A stretch of DNA of 64,000 bases from assembly GCA_016702335.1 (NCBI GenBank), contig JADJEF010000020.1, forward strand, positions 1,240,001 through 1,304,000, written 5' to 3'. Origin of the DNA: Rhodocyclaceae bacterium (GTDB taxonomy: Bacteria; Pseudomonadota; Gammaproteobacteria; Burkholderiales; Rhodocyclaceae). The notes beneath the pieces were generated by a model that worked only from the letters and a program-made list of their open reading frames with translations, did not search any database and was not told the DNA's origin. Both the position numbers and the translations under genes were made by a program. Positions 25,746 to 34,933 of the stretch are shown piece after piece; within the stretch, counting starts at the first letter, position 1, and every line of letters starts with the position of its first letter.

Positions 25746-27557
25746 CTATTCGCCCGCTGACGCGTCATCATCGGCAAATTGCATGGCATGAAGGCGGGCA
25801 TAGGCACCGTTGGCCGCGAGCAATTCGGCGTGACTACCCTGCTCGATCAGACGCCCTTCCTCCATGACCAGAATGCGGTCGGCACGTTCGATGGTGGACA
25901 AGCGGTGAGCGATAACCAGGGTGGTGCGGCCATGCATCAGTTCGTCCAGCGCTTGCTGAATATGACGCTCCGACTCGGTATCGAGCGCTGAGGTGGCCTC
26001 GTCGAGAATCAGGATGGGTGCGTTCTTGAGTAGCGCGCGGGCAATCGCCAGGCGCTGCCGCTGGCCGCCAGATAGCAGCACGCCGTTCTCGCCCACCATC
26101 GTGTCGTAGCCCTGCGGCAGTTGTACGATGAACTCGTCGGCATAGGCCGCCTTGGCCGCTGCCACGATTTTTTCGCGTGGCGTCCCCGCGAGATCGCCAT
26201 AGGCAATATTGGCGGCAATGCTGTCGTTGAATAGTGAGACCTGCTGCGTTACCAGGGCAATGTGGCGGCGCAGATTGACCAGGCGATAGTCTTCGACATC
26301 GACGTCGTCAATCAGGATCTGACCCGTGGAGTGGTGATAGAAGCGCGGAATCAGGTTGGCCAGTGTGGATTTTCCGCTACCCGACCGGCCGACCAGCGCG
26401 ATCATTTGGCCGGGCGCCGCAGTGAAGCTGATGTCGTGCAACACCTGCTTGTCGCTACCGGGATAGCTGAAGCTGAGTTGCTGAACGGACAGCCGGCCGT
26501 CAACCACTGGCTTCTCTATCTGGCCGCGATCGATCTCTGGTGTTTCGTCCAGTTGCGCGAAGATGCTCTCGGCGGCCGCCAGGCCTTTCTGTATCGTGCC
26601 ACTCACTTCTGATAGTTGGCGGATCGGCTTGGGCAGCATGCCGGCGGCCGTGAGATAGGCGACCAGATCGCCGGCGGTTGACTCGCCGCGCAGGTAGAGC
26701 ACAAGGAACAGCACCACGGCCATGGTGGAGAAGCTGACAAATTGCAGCGCCGGCGTGAAGGTGGCCGAAGTTTTGACCATGCGCAACTGGCGTGCGGTGT
26801 TGTTGTCGCTGGCGTTCTTGAAGCGCAGCGACTCATAGCGCTCGCCCCCGAAACTACGCACGACCCTGTATCCCTGAATCATCTCCGACGCGATGTGGGT
26901 GACATCGCCCATGGCCGCCTGGATTTTTCGACTCTGCTTGCGAAACTTCTTGCTCGCGCTGCTGACCATCAAGCCGATGATAGGCAGCGTGACTACCATC
27001 ACGAGGGTCAGCTTCCAGTTCATCCAGAACAGGTAGCAAAAGAGGAAGGTGATGGTCAGACCTTCGCGAATGATGACCTTGATGGCATCGGTCGCCGCAC
27101 CGGTAACCATGGTGACGTTGTAGGTGATGCGCGAGATCAAATGCCCGGAATTGTGCTGATCGAAATAGGGGTTGGGCAGCCGGAGCAGCCCGTCAAAAAG
27201 AGCGATGCGCAGGTCGTTGACAATGCCCATTGACACGCGCGCCAGATAGTAGTTTCCAAGATAGGAACCCAACCCTTGCCAGGTGATCACGATGATCACG
27301 AGCAGGGGAACGCCATAGGCAATGTTCATTTCGCCAAGCAAAGGAAAGGAGTGACGAGAATTGTTGGCGATGGTCAGGCTATCGACGAAGTACTTGAGAA
27401 TGCCTGCCAGCATGGGTTGCGACGAGGCAAAGATGAGGTAGCCCACGATGCTGACGATAAACAGCCCCACATAAGGCTTGAGATAGGTCAGCAAGCGCAG
27501 ATAGAGCTGCAGCGAACTCATCTGCAAGGATTTTTCTTCCATGGTGGGGGTGCTCAT
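25746..27557 (-). CDS. msbA: Lipid A export ATP-binding/permease protein MsbA
   Basis: 603 residues from the ATG at 27557; later in-frame ATGs at 27542 and 27521 are also possible and none has a strong ribosome-binding site. Six membrane segments (first: LFIVSIVGYLIFASS) are followed by an ABC domain: Walker A LVGRSGSGKSTLANLIPRFY, signature LSGGQRQRLAIARALL, Walker B PILILDEATSALD and the H-loop VIAHRLST. MsbA flips lipid A-core to the periplasmic face. Its place inside the LPS core locus matches that role. It begins 11 bases after the preceding kinase-like gene. Confidence 0.94.
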   Translation of the reverse strand: MSTPTMEEKSLQMSSLQLYLRLLTYLKPYVGLFIVSIVGYLIFASSQPMLAGILKYFVDSLTIANNSRHSFPLLGEMNIAYGVPLLVIIVITWQGLGSYLGNYYLARVSMGIVNDLRIALFDGLLRLPNPYFDQHNSGHLISRITYNVTMVTGAATDAIKVIIREGLTITFLFCYLFWMNWKLTLVMVVTLPIIGLMVSSASKKFRKQSRKIQAAMGDVTHIASEMIQGYRVVRSFGGERYESLRFKNASDNNTARQLRMVKTSATFTPALQFVSFSTMAVVLFLVLYLRGESTAGDLVAYLTAAGMLPKPIRQLSEVSGTIQKGLAAAESIFAQLDETPEIDRGQIEKPVVDGRLSVQQLSFSYPGSDKQVLHDISFTAAPGQMIALVGRSGSGKSTLANLIPRFYHHSTGQILIDDVDVEDYRLVNLRRHIALVTQQVSLFNDSIAANIAYGDLAGTPREKIVAAAKAAYADEFIVQLPQGYDTMVGENGVLLSGGQRQRLAIARALLKNAPILILDEATSALDTESERHIQQALDELMHGRTTLVIAHRLSTIERADRILVMEEGRLIEQGSHAELLAANGAYARLHAMQFADDDASAGE

Positions 27558-27568
27558 AGGGGGCGTAC

Positions 27569-28165
27569 TCAACTTGGCGCAGCGAGGATGGATGGAATAT
27601 CGAGCCATGCGTCTTCGCCCGGTTCGCAGGTGTGCCGCATACGCTCGGTGTTGCGCTTGCGCATGTAGGCACTGAGGGGGGATGATTTGTGCTGAAGGTC
27701 GGATATGTCAATCAGGCCGAACGAGCCATCAGGCTGGCGAACGATATTGCCCAGATGCAGGGAGCGAAAATAGATGCCGTGGTTGAACAGGGTGTGCACA
27801 AAGCGCACCAGTTGGGTGCGGATGTCCGCCAGATCCGCGGGCACCGGGTTCGCGCGAAAAAGCTGACGCAGCGTCTGACCGGGCACCGGATGGTAGTGCA
27901 CGGCGTCTCGCTCCCGCGAGGGAACGCGGTAGAGCGCGATGACCTTCGGGGCCGCGATACCGCGCTTCACGAGATACGCGGCATTGTCAACGAAGCGCTT
28001 TGCATAGGGGTACCACATGGCGGACGAGATCAGCCGCTTGCGCCGGAATAACTTCAAGAAAGTGCCATCAACGAGGAGCAGTACTTTCTCGCCATGGCCA
28101 TCTTGCTCGATGACCTTCGCGCCCTCGCGCAGAGCCAGAAACTCGGCATCAGAAAGTGACTTCAT
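27569..28165 (-). CDS. Toluene-tolerance-type LPS kinase-like protein
   Basis: 198 residues from the ATG at 28165 (MKSLSDAEF), which overlaps the stop of the PIG-L gene by four bases; a longer frame upstream has no support. Features: FLKLFRRKRLISSAMWYPYA with the likely ATP-binding lysine, the helix with GIAAPKVIALYRVP, PGQTLRQLF, the catalytic-loop-like NHGIYFRSLHLGNIV and FGLIDISDLQ. The HRD aspartate is replaced (FRSLHLGN), so activity is uncertain. Relatives next to msbA in Pseudomonas LPS loci are annotated toluene tolerance proteins, probably meaning an LPS defect. Confidence 0.8.
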   Translation of the reverse strand: MKSLSDAEFLALREGAKVIEQDGHGEKVLLLVDGTFLKLFRRKRLISSAMWYPYAKRFVDNAAYLVKRGIAAPKVIALYRVPSRERDAVHYHPVPGQTLRQLFRANPVPADLADIRTQLVRFVHTLFNHGIYFRSLHLGNIVRQPDGSFGLIDISDLQHKSSPLSAYMRKRNTERMRHTCEPGEDAWLDIPSILAAPS

Positions 28166-29538
28166 TCGGTATCGTCCAGCGTTGTTCTCAGGCGGAAAAG
28201 CTCTGAGCTCCGTACCGCCTTGCGGAAGTACTCGTTGCTCCCTGTCGCCGGCCATTCTCGTCCGGTGAGCCAGCGCTGCACTATACGACGGGCGACTTTC
28301 TTTAACGTCAGGGGTTCTTGCAGGTCATGCTGCATGCCAAGCGCCATGGCTTTGTCCAGTTGTTGGGCGGGCGTCAGGGGATGCAGATAGATGCGCTGTG
28401 GATGCCCCGTCACAAAGCGGGGAGGCAAGCCTATGCCGCCACCGGCTGGGCCCATAGGCCAGCGGTCGTTGTTGTGCAAATGATTCGCGTAGAGCAGGTA
28501 CGATGATGGACGATGACTAGCTTGCTTGACCGCTTCGGCGATGGCTTGGGTAGCGGCAATGTGATCTGGGTGCGGGTCCAGTTCGGGGTCGGGAGTGATG
28601 ATGGCGTCGGGCTGAAAGCACTCTAGAAGCGAGCGCAGATCGCAGACCAGATTAGTCCAGTTCGGCGAGCCATCCCGGTCGGATGGTAGTGCGATCTTGT
28701 TCCAGATCCGGGCCGGGCGGGTGTCGCTCGCGCCCGACTCCAGCGATGGAAATCCTTCGTTGGGGTTGGCGCGCATCGGGCCGAGTTGCATGCAGCAGTA
28801 GCCCAACTGTACGCATCGCTCTTGCGCTACGTTGCCCCACAAAGGAATGGCCATACTGTCCCAGCTGCGCAGCCGTCCCTTAAGAGCAGCCGCGCTGGCT
28901 GCCGAAAGCCCGAGTCGTTGATATTTCTCAGCCTCGATTTCGCCTTGCGTTAGCGTGACGATCATGATCTCTCGGGTCTGGCTGTAGAGACCAAAGGCGG
29001 CAAGTTCCGCATCATCGGCATGCGGGGCAATGACCAGAAGACGCTGCGTTGCGAAATTTTTGTGCTGAAACCCATGCAGCCGAAGCGGGCCTGCGATCTG
29101 GCAATGGACCGGCTTCATTTGCTGCGGAGGGGTCTGGAGACACACATATCGTCGTCCGCGCGTACCTCTCTCGAACTCAAAGCAAACGCCATCAATGACT
29201 ATCCGGGGGTCACGAAAATAGCCGAGCAAGGTGCTGCGGAGAGCAATTTCAAGAACGTACGAGTTGGCGGGAGCCGAGCCGTCGTGAGCGACGATGCCAT
29301 TAGCAAATTCGACCTCGCGGTGCCAGTCGCTCGCGAACTCGTAGTGATAATCAGCGGATGCTGAATAGAACACGTGATCGGAAAGCCATGCTTCGTGTGC
29401 CAGCCAGAAAAGTACCAGACCGCCGGCAGTTAGCCAGATAGGTAGCCAGACCATGGAGATACTGGTCAGCACCAAAGCGGCAACAAGCATCAGCCGCTTC
29501 TGGCGGCGATAGTTCCGAAGCAGCATCTGCTTCTTCAT
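28162..29538 (-). CDS. PIG-L/LmbE-family deacetylase with membrane anchor
   Basis: 458 residues. Two membrane segments near the N-terminus (LMLVAALVLTSISMVWLPIW and the helix after it) precede a PIG-L deacetylase core: APHADDAELAAFG carries the HxDD zinc motif and DPHPDHIAATQAI the distal histidines. Such enzymes remove N-acetyl groups from sugars. The neighbourhood (Mig-14, kinase, msbA) matches the Pseudomonas aeruginosa locus with dnpA, a deacetylase linked to antibiotic tolerance, so an LPS amino sugar is the probable substrate. Both ends are tightly packed with the neighbours. Confidence 0.85.
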   Translation of the reverse strand: MKKQMLLRNYRRQKRLMLVAALVLTSISMVWLPIWLTAGGLVLFWLAHEAWLSDHVFYSASADYHYEFASDWHREVEFANGIVAHDGSAPANSYVLEIALRSTLLGYFRDPRIVIDGVCFEFERGTRGRRYVCLQTPPQQMKPVHCQIAGPLRLHGFQHKNFATQRLLVIAPHADDAELAAFGLYSQTREIMIVTLTQGEIEAEKYQRLGLSAASAAALKGRLRSWDSMAIPLWGNVAQERCVQLGYCCMQLGPMRANPNEGFPSLESGASDTRPARIWNKIALPSDRDGSPNWTNLVCDLRSLLECFQPDAIITPDPELDPHPDHIAATQAIAEAVKQASHRPSSYLLYANHLHNNDRWPMGPAGGGIGLPPRFVTGHPQRIYLHPLTPAQQLDKAMALGMQHDLQEPLTLKKVARRIVQRWLTGREWPATGSNEYFRKAVRSSELFRLRTTLDDTE

Positions 29539-29548
29539 CGGTTAGCAC

Positions 29549-30457
29549 TCACGTTCTGTAGCAGGCCGACAAACGACACCAGCGCAACTTGTAGTCTCTG
29601 TCGGCGCGACCAAATGAATAGCGCAACGGCTTTCCCAATTGGCGTGCGTGTGCCCATGCCGCCTGTGTGTTCAGATAGGTGAGAACGCTGCCTGGGCTCA
29701 AGGACTGGAATGCCGGATCGACGCCGCCGTTGATGTACTCGACACTGATCCATGAGGGCGACTCCACTTGGTAGAGAATTTGAATCGCTGCCGGGCGGCC
29801 GTCCACCGACAGCACCGAGCCGGCGAGGTAGGGGCGCATGATCTCCACTACCTCAGCGAGGCGCGACTTGGCCGGTACGGGAAATCCCCAGCGCTTTTCA
29901 AAAAGGTCACTGTAGGTTGCTGAAATTTGTTCCGACGACAAATCGCAAATCGGTTGAACACGCCCGCCCGCTTGCTCGAAAAGTCGCAGCTCTCGCCGCT
30001 GGTTGTAGAGAAACTTCTTGTTGTACTCCTCGGGCTCGCGCGCCAGTGTCAATGACTCTTTCTGGGGCTTCAGATTACGCACGGCCGGAAGATTGATCTC
30101 AGAGACGTAGCGCATTCGGTAACGAATCGACAGACTTCGCTGTGGATCAGTGGGTACGATGACTTCGGCGTTACCCAGATCGAAACAGTCCCGCTTGCCA
30201 TAGCGCTTGAGCGCTTGACGTGAGAGAGCGAGGTAAGGGCCCCAGGTAGCGATGCCGGCCGAGAAGTCTGCGGTAATCGCGCTTTCGCAGGGAAAGGCCA
30301 GATAGCGGGTTGGTATGCCGGCCAGCGCCGAGAGTCCGGCTACGATGGGCGGACAGGTCATTACGCTGCCACCGTAGTGGTTCCATAGCGAGGCATAGGC
30401 ATCAGCATTGACCTCTTGCCAGCCACGCTCCCGCCACGCTCGCAGCAGATCAGCCAT
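29549..30457 (-). CDS. Mig-14-like GNAT-fold protein (antimicrobial peptide resistance)
   Basis: 302 residues from the ATG at 30457, which overlaps the ligase stop by eight bases. It follows the Mig-14 pattern throughout: RGWQEVNADAY, FDLGNAEVIVP, KKFLYNQRRELRLFEQAGG, FEKRWGFPVP, WISVEYINGGVDP, LSPGSVLTYLNT and FGRADRDYKLRWC at the end. Mig-14 is needed for resistance to cationic peptides in Salmonella and Pseudomonas; the acetyltransferase-like fold suggests an acyl or aminoacyl transfer, but the reaction is not established. It lies in the LPS core operon as in Pseudomonas. Confidence 0.85.
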   Translation of the reverse strand: MADLLRAWRERGWQEVNADAYASLWNHYGGSVMTCPPIVAGLSALAGIPTRYLAFPCESAITADFSAGIATWGPYLALSRQALKRYGKRDCFDLGNAEVIVPTDPQRSLSIRYRMRYVSEINLPAVRNLKPQKESLTLAREPEEYNKKFLYNQRRELRLFEQAGGRVQPICDLSSEQISATYSDLFEKRWGFPVPAKSRLAEVVEIMRPYLAGSVLSVDGRPAAIQILYQVESPSWISVEYINGGVDPAFQSLSPGSVLTYLNTQAAWAHARQLGKPLRYSFGRADRDYKLRWCRLSACYRT

Positions 30458-31613
30458 GGGTAGGCGGTCGTGCGCGGCCGTAGGGATTTGCAATCAGGGC
30501 CATGGGCAGCAAAACAAGGAGCCAGCGCTCGTCGGGGTTATCGATGATGGTGCTGCCATCAAAAAATAGGGCTACCAGTCCTGCGGTGAGGTAGAGCCCC
30601 CATGGGTCACGATGAGTCCAGGCAAGCCGCAGTGTGGTGACGGCAATGGCTAAAAAGAGCAGCAGTCCGGGAACGCCGGTGGTTAGCCCTAATGTCAGGT
30701 AAATATTGTGTGGGTGGAGTATTGGGTAGCCGCCGGCTAATGTCTGAATACTTTTATGACCCAAACCGCAACCGGTCAACCAACCGCAGCTTTGCCATTC
30801 ACCGAGCAAGATTGTCCAAATCTCGAAACGTCCCGAATCCGCGCGCTGAACTAGAGCTGATATTTGCGGTACGGTCGCTAGTGCAACAGCAAAGGTAACC
30901 GCAATAGCAATTCCGACGAGCGCAGCACTGATGCGCACTCGGGGCGATGCGCTTGCTGAGTGAGCGGACATTAGCATGCCGACAACCAGCCATGCCAATA
31001 GGGCCGAACGGCATTGAAGCACATAGGCAAGCAAGATCAAGCTGACCGTCACCGCCAAGGCAAATTCAAGGTAACGACGCTCTTTGATCCAGACGGGTGT
31101 GGCCAGGAAAAAACAGGCGGTCAGCCACATGCTTGTGTAGATTGATCCATCCATCCGTGACAGAAGCCAAAGAATATGTTGACCCGGTGCGTAACGACCC
31201 GAAATCGAGTAGTAGAGGACGGCACAGACGATGTAAAGGGCTACTACCCAGAACATTGAGCGCATGAAGGCGGTGCTTCGGAAGACGTCTGGCTTGGTCA
31301 GGTAGCCTACGACCAGCAAGAACAGCGTGACATAGGTCAGGTGCTTTAAATCCTGAAACTCACCGCTTGCGCCGACAGCGATCAGTCTCCAACAAAGAAA
31401 CAAAGTCCACAGCAGAACAATGGGCGATCTGATGAGATATCTGCCATGCCCGGTAGCCAGTGCGATTAACGCAGGGATTGCGATGCCAACGTAATAGACA
31501 TTGTTGACCATCTTCGCTGTCGGCAGCAGCAAGAAGCTAGCGATGAAAACGAGCAGCGCCAGTTGAAAGTAGCGAAACGGCCACCGGGCCTCGGGGCTTA
31601 TCGCTTCCGTCAT
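30450..31613 (-). CDS. waaL: O-antigen ligase family membrane protein (WaaL/Wzy type)
   Basis: 387 residues with about ten to twelve hydrophobic segments and a larger periplasmic loop (about 290-320) containing GCGLGHKSIQTLAGG and HPHNIYLTLGLTTGVPG, the Wzy_C-type motif with the conserved H-x-H-N. This family either ligates O-antigen to lipid A-core (WaaL) or polymerises repeats (Wzy); sequence alone does not separate them. No wzx, wzz or sugar-nucleotide genes are near, and the core-gene context favours WaaL. Overlaps both neighbours by a few bases. Confidence 0.8.
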   Translation of the reverse strand: MTEAISPEARWPFRYFQLALLVFIASFLLLPTAKMVNNVYYVGIAIPALIALATGHGRYLIRSPIVLLWTLFLCWRLIAVGASGEFQDLKHLTYVTLFLLVVGYLTKPDVFRSTAFMRSMFWVVALYIVCAVLYYSISGRYAPGQHILWLLSRMDGSIYTSMWLTACFFLATPVWIKERRYLEFALAVTVSLILLAYVLQCRSALLAWLVVGMLMSAHSASASPRVRISAALVGIAIAVTFAVALATVPQISALVQRADSGRFEIWTILLGEWQSCGWLTGCGLGHKSIQTLAGGYPILHPHNIYLTLGLTTGVPGLLLFLAIAVTTLRLAWTHRDPWGLYLTAGLVALFFDGSTIIDNPDERWLLVLLPMALIANPYGRARPPTHG

Positions 31614-32368
31614 AAAAGAAGCCCTATTGCGATGCCTATGGCAACAGCAACACCCAGGCGCAGCTTTTCACGATTTTTTCGCTTTTGCTTCCGAATCCGT
31701 TCGGTCGTCAATTCGACGTGACCGCCAAAGCCCGTATGCAGAACCGCATCGTTCTCAAGAATCAGTGCGTAGCGACCGGCATCAGCATACTTTTTCGAGA
31801 GCTCCTTTTCACCTGAAAACTGAGCGAAAGGGGCCAAAGGCAAATAGTCGGCTTTACGCCGCAGCCCAGGGTTTAGGGAAAACCCTTGCCAGTCCGCCTT
31901 GTGTGACCCGAGACGGTAATAGGGTATGCCAGCAAGTTGCTGCCGATCCTCGAGAAATACATACGGACTATGGATGCTCAGATCATGAGCGTAGCTACGC
32001 AACCATACCTGGAGTGCCTGCTTGTCTGCCTCGAGCAGCTTCTTCGATTCTTCGATGAAGCTCGGACGATAAAACTCCCAGTCGTCCTCACAGTGAAAAA
32101 TCCACGGTGTTTCGACGTGGCCGTAGGCGAGATCAATTGATTTCAGCTGGCCGAGCTTTGGTTGGTTGATAAAAACCGTCGTGAAAGGGCGCCAGTGCTC
32201 CGGCACACAGTCGCGGGCCTCATTTCGTCCGGAGTCCTCTGTAACGAATACCGCGCGAATCGGTTCAGTGTTGAATTTGTCCAGGCTTTCCAGCGTACGA
32301 CGAAGCAGATCAAATCGCCCGCAACTTGTGACGACGATCGAAACATTGCTATCGTTGGAGAATTTCAT
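31610..32368 (-). CDS. GT2-like glycosyltransferase with C-terminal membrane anchor
   Basis: 252 residues. The start VSIVVTSCGRFDLLRRTLESL is the family-2 nucleotide-sugar fold; HCEDDWEFYRPSF supplies the acidic DxD-like motif. The protein ends in a basic stretch (RIRKQKRKNREKLR) and one membrane helix (VAVAIGIAIGLLL), suggesting attachment to the inner face of the inner membrane. It probably adds an outer-core sugar; donor and acceptor are unknown. Four-base overlaps on both sides put it in the same transcript as the ligase. Confidence 0.8.
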   Translation of the reverse strand: MKFSNDSNVSIVVTSCGRFDLLRRTLESLDKFNTEPIRAVFVTEDSGRNEARDCVPEHWRPFTTVFINQPKLGQLKSIDLAYGHVETPWIFHCEDDWEFYRPSFIEESKKLLEADKQALQVWLRSYAHDLSIHSPYVFLEDRQQLAGIPYYRLGSHKADWQGFSLNPGLRRKADYLPLAPFAQFSGEKELSKKYADAGRYALILENDAVLHTGFGGHVELTTERIRKQKRKNREKLRLGVAVAIGIAIGLLL

Positions 32369-33240
32369 TTGTCACACCTCGCGAAGCCCATTTGCGTAAC
32401 TCGCCACCGATCTTGCGCGGCTAGTCCGGGGTCAGCGAGAAACGCGGTCGCGGCCGACTCTTGCCATGGAGCTTTGTCTTTCCAACCAATGAAGTGGAAA
32501 TAGGGGAATTCCCGATCACCGTCCCGGTCATTGGTTAAATGACCATGCTGCCAACGCCAGAAATTTGGAAACACCATGCCGCCATCATGCCATGGTATGC
32601 GCCCATACGGAGTGCTGAAGGACTCGGCGAACTCGCTGCGCTTGCGTAATGAGTTGAGGTTGTCGCTGGCACGTTGCAGCCACGCAGGCCAGTTTTTGTG
32701 TCGTATAAACAAGCGCGTAAATGCTGCCTCGTCGAAGGCGATGTGCTTGGTATCGGCCAGCATCGCCTGCCACCCGCGCACCTGCTGAAAGCATGTGCGC
32801 ATTTCCTCGGTGTTACGCATCAGGCAAAGATGGCCGGATATCCTGCGTTCATGCGTAGATAGCAGATCGAAGCGCGCCAATCGTTCGTCAGTGAAATAGT
32901 TGCGCAGAGCGCCGTACACGAGATCAATGTCGCTGAAGCCCCAGAAGTCGTAGCCGTCTAGCTCAGACACATGCACGTGACCCAAGGCGGGCTTAAGGTC
33001 GCAGAGCTTGTACGGGCTGGTTGGGGCAAATCTTATTCCCAGCTTGTGCGATACGTCGCGGCAGTAGCTTGAGAAATTTGTTTGTCGAAATACGGTATTG
33101 CCTGGTGCATCCGGCGGCACGTCACAGTCGGTAAAGAACAGCCAATCGATGTCGCGATTGTGCGCACAAGTGCGTAAAAAGAAGGGCATCCAGAACGGCC
33201 ACTTCCCGAAGTAGGGAATAATGAATCGTATCCGTTGCAT
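32365..33240 (-). CDS. DUF6625-type putative glycosyltransferase
   Basis: 291 residues from the ATG at 33240 (MQRIRFIIPYFGKWPFW); an upstream frame extension overlaps the next gene and is not used. Hallmarks are WLFFTDCDVP, SPYKLCDLKPALG and the acidic DFWGFSDIDLVYG, typical of this uncharacterised GT-A-like family found in polysaccharide clusters. A glycosyl transfer to LPS or surface glycan is inferred from the fold pattern and neighbours, not shown. It overlaps the following GT2 gene by four bases. Confidence 0.75.
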   Translation of the reverse strand: MQRIRFIIPYFGKWPFWMPFFLRTCAHNRDIDWLFFTDCDVPPDAPGNTVFRQTNFSSYCRDVSHKLGIRFAPTSPYKLCDLKPALGHVHVSELDGYDFWGFSDIDLVYGALRNYFTDERLARFDLLSTHERRISGHLCLMRNTEEMRTCFQQVRGWQAMLADTKHIAFDEAAFTRLFIRHKNWPAWLQRASDNLNSLRKRSEFAESFSTPYGRIPWHDGGMVFPNFWRWQHGHLTNDRDGDREFPYFHFIGWKDKAPWQESAATAFLADPGLAAQDRWRVTQMGFARCDK

Positions 33241-33244
33241 GGTG

Positions 33245-34201
33245 TCAGATCCCCCAGCGGTTGCGCCAACGCGTCCACCGGTTGGGTGCAGGATGCGCGC
33301 GCAGGGGGGGCGCCATGGCATCGACAATGGCTTTGCCCAGCGCACTGAAACTGTAGCGTTCGGCTGCCAGTCGGCAACCATTATCGGCAATCATCGCGGC
33401 CCGTTCGGGGTCTTTGCGTAGTACATCGAGTTTTTTACAAAGCTCATCAACCGTGCTGTACAGAACAATGTTGTCCATATCGCGGAAACCGAGGGCAGAA
33501 TTTTCCTCATCCCCCTGATCGAAAGCAAGCAGGACACAACCGCAGGCCATGGCTTCGAAGTTCTTGATCATGTACTCGCCCATACCTACGTCGGCGCTTA
33601 CGAAGAAACGGATACGGTTGAGCGTCTGCAAATATTCCTCGCCGGAGCGGGTTCGCGTAACCAGTAGCGTCTCGCGCGCCGCCAGATCATCAAGCAGCGC
33701 TTTTCGTCCGGAATAGGCCACGCTAGCGACGCTGCCGACAAAGCCTAACTCAATGTCGCGAGTGAGGCTTAGGTTTCTAAGCAAGGCCTGATCGTAGCCT
33801 TTGGGCACAAAAGTGGCATCGACTCCTTCCGCGCGCAGACGCCGGGTGACGCAGTAACCGGAACTGACCACTCGTGCCCAGGGTAGCTGAGCGTAATGCC
33901 GGCTGAACCGGCCGGTGTATTTGCAAGTGATGTAATTTTGATAGGCGTCATGCTCAAGGATGACAAGGTTGGGCACAGACTGAATGAAGCTGACCTGCCG
34001 GATCTCCTGCTTGAACCGGAGAAAAAACAGGATGCGGTCATACGCATCAGTGTCCACTTGCTTGGCAAAGTACCGTCGCAGGTTTGATTGATCAGCTTTA
34101 TCCAGCCAGCGAGTATCGCATTCACAATTGGCCTCAATGCCTTCATAAAGGCGATCGAGGATAGCGCGTTGCTCTTTTTGAACTAGAAAAAGAACTTTCA
34201 T
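33245..34201 (-). CDS. Putative glycosyltransferase (GT1/GT4-like, CgeB type)
   Basis: 318 residues from the ATG at 34201 (MKVLFLVQKEQ), which overlaps the preceding stop as ATGA; an ATG two codons earlier is less likely. The N-terminal half is a loose Rossmann-like region; the C-terminal half has ELGFVGSVASVAYSGRKALL and MGEYMIKNFEAMACGCVLLA with the E-A-M-A-C-G pattern of GT-B glycosyltransferases. Donor and acceptor are unknown. The context is LPS outer-core or O-glycan assembly. Confidence 0.75.
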   Translation of the reverse strand: MKVLFLVQKEQRAILDRLYEGIEANCECDTRWLDKADQSNLRRYFAKQVDTDAYDRILFFLRFKQEIRQVSFIQSVPNLVILEHDAYQNYITCKYTGRFSRHYAQLPWARVVSSGYCVTRRLRAEGVDATFVPKGYDQALLRNLSLTRDIELGFVGSVASVAYSGRKALLDDLAARETLLVTRTRSGEEYLQTLNRIRFFVSADVGMGEYMIKNFEAMACGCVLLAFDQGDEENSALGFRDMDNIVLYSTVDELCKKLDVLRKDPERAAMIADNGCRLAAERYSFSALGKAIVDAMAPPLRAHPAPNRWTRWRNRWGI

Positions 34202-34926
34202 TGGCATTCAACCATGTCATTCGGCGCCAATAACCCGTCGACTACAGTCGCGTAGCGGTATGGACTGACCACCGGTGGAGCCAATAGCTTGAGTTTGCCT
34301 AGGAATTCAGACGGCGAATTCATTGGGAGGCTTTTCAAAACATCTGGCGATCTTTCCCACCAACACGATTTCAGAAGTTCAGCTACCAGACTCTCCGGGT
34401 GGCGCGTACGTATAAACCTTGCGGGGACCCCAGCGACAATAGCGTAAGGCGGGACATCTTTCGTCACCACCGAACGAGCCCCCACCACGCAGCCCGTGCC
34501 CAAGCGTACGCCTTCCATGATGATTGCGTCTCGACCGATCCATACGTCGTGCTCGACAACGGCTGGCAGGTTTTGATGTGCGTAAAGCGTGCGTCCGTCG
34601 GTATGTTGAAACGGGTGCGTGCTAACCCAGTCTAATGGGTGCCCTGTACGCTCTTGTCCAATGATTACATTGTTTCCGATTGAACAAAATCGGCCAATTG
34701 ACTTCACATTGATTAGCTCGCAGCCGCTGCGCAGGTAGCTGTGTGCGCCTACGGAAAGCTCGCTGCAACTAAAAGAACCTCTGGCAATTGACGCACCTTC
34801 CTCGATTGTCATCCTCAAGCGCGCTTTTCTCAGCAGAACATCAGGCAGCTTTATATCGATTTCCCTTAGTCGACGACGAATCGACGGCTGCTTCACCAGT
34901 TTTCTTAGAGCATCAAGGATGTGCAT
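34198..34926 (-). CDS. Left-handed beta-helix (hexapeptide) O-acetyltransferase
   Basis: 242 residues from the ATG at 34926 (MHILDALRKL); the longer frame upstream overlaps the OafA-type gene. Hexapeptide repeats run from SIGRFCSIGNNVIIG to VWIGRDAIIMEGVRLGTG and CVVGARSVVTKDVPPYAIVAGVPAR, the pattern of CatB/maltose acetyltransferase-like enzymes that use acetyl-CoA. The catalytic histidine is probably in GHPLDWVSTHPF. It likely acetylates a sugar of the outer core. Four-base overlap with the next gene. Confidence 0.85.
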   Translation of the reverse strand: MHILDALRKLVKQPSIRRRLREIDIKLPDVLLRKARLRMTIEEGASIARGSFSCSELSVGAHSYLRSGCELINVKSIGRFCSIGNNVIIGQERTGHPLDWVSTHPFQHTDGRTLYAHQNLPAVVEHDVWIGRDAIIMEGVRLGTGCVVGARSVVTKDVPPYAIVAGVPARFIRTRHPESLVAELLKSCWWERSPDVLKSLPMNSPSEFLGKLKLLAPPVVSPYRYATVVDGLLAPNDMVECQ

Positions 34927-34933
34927 GAGGTCT

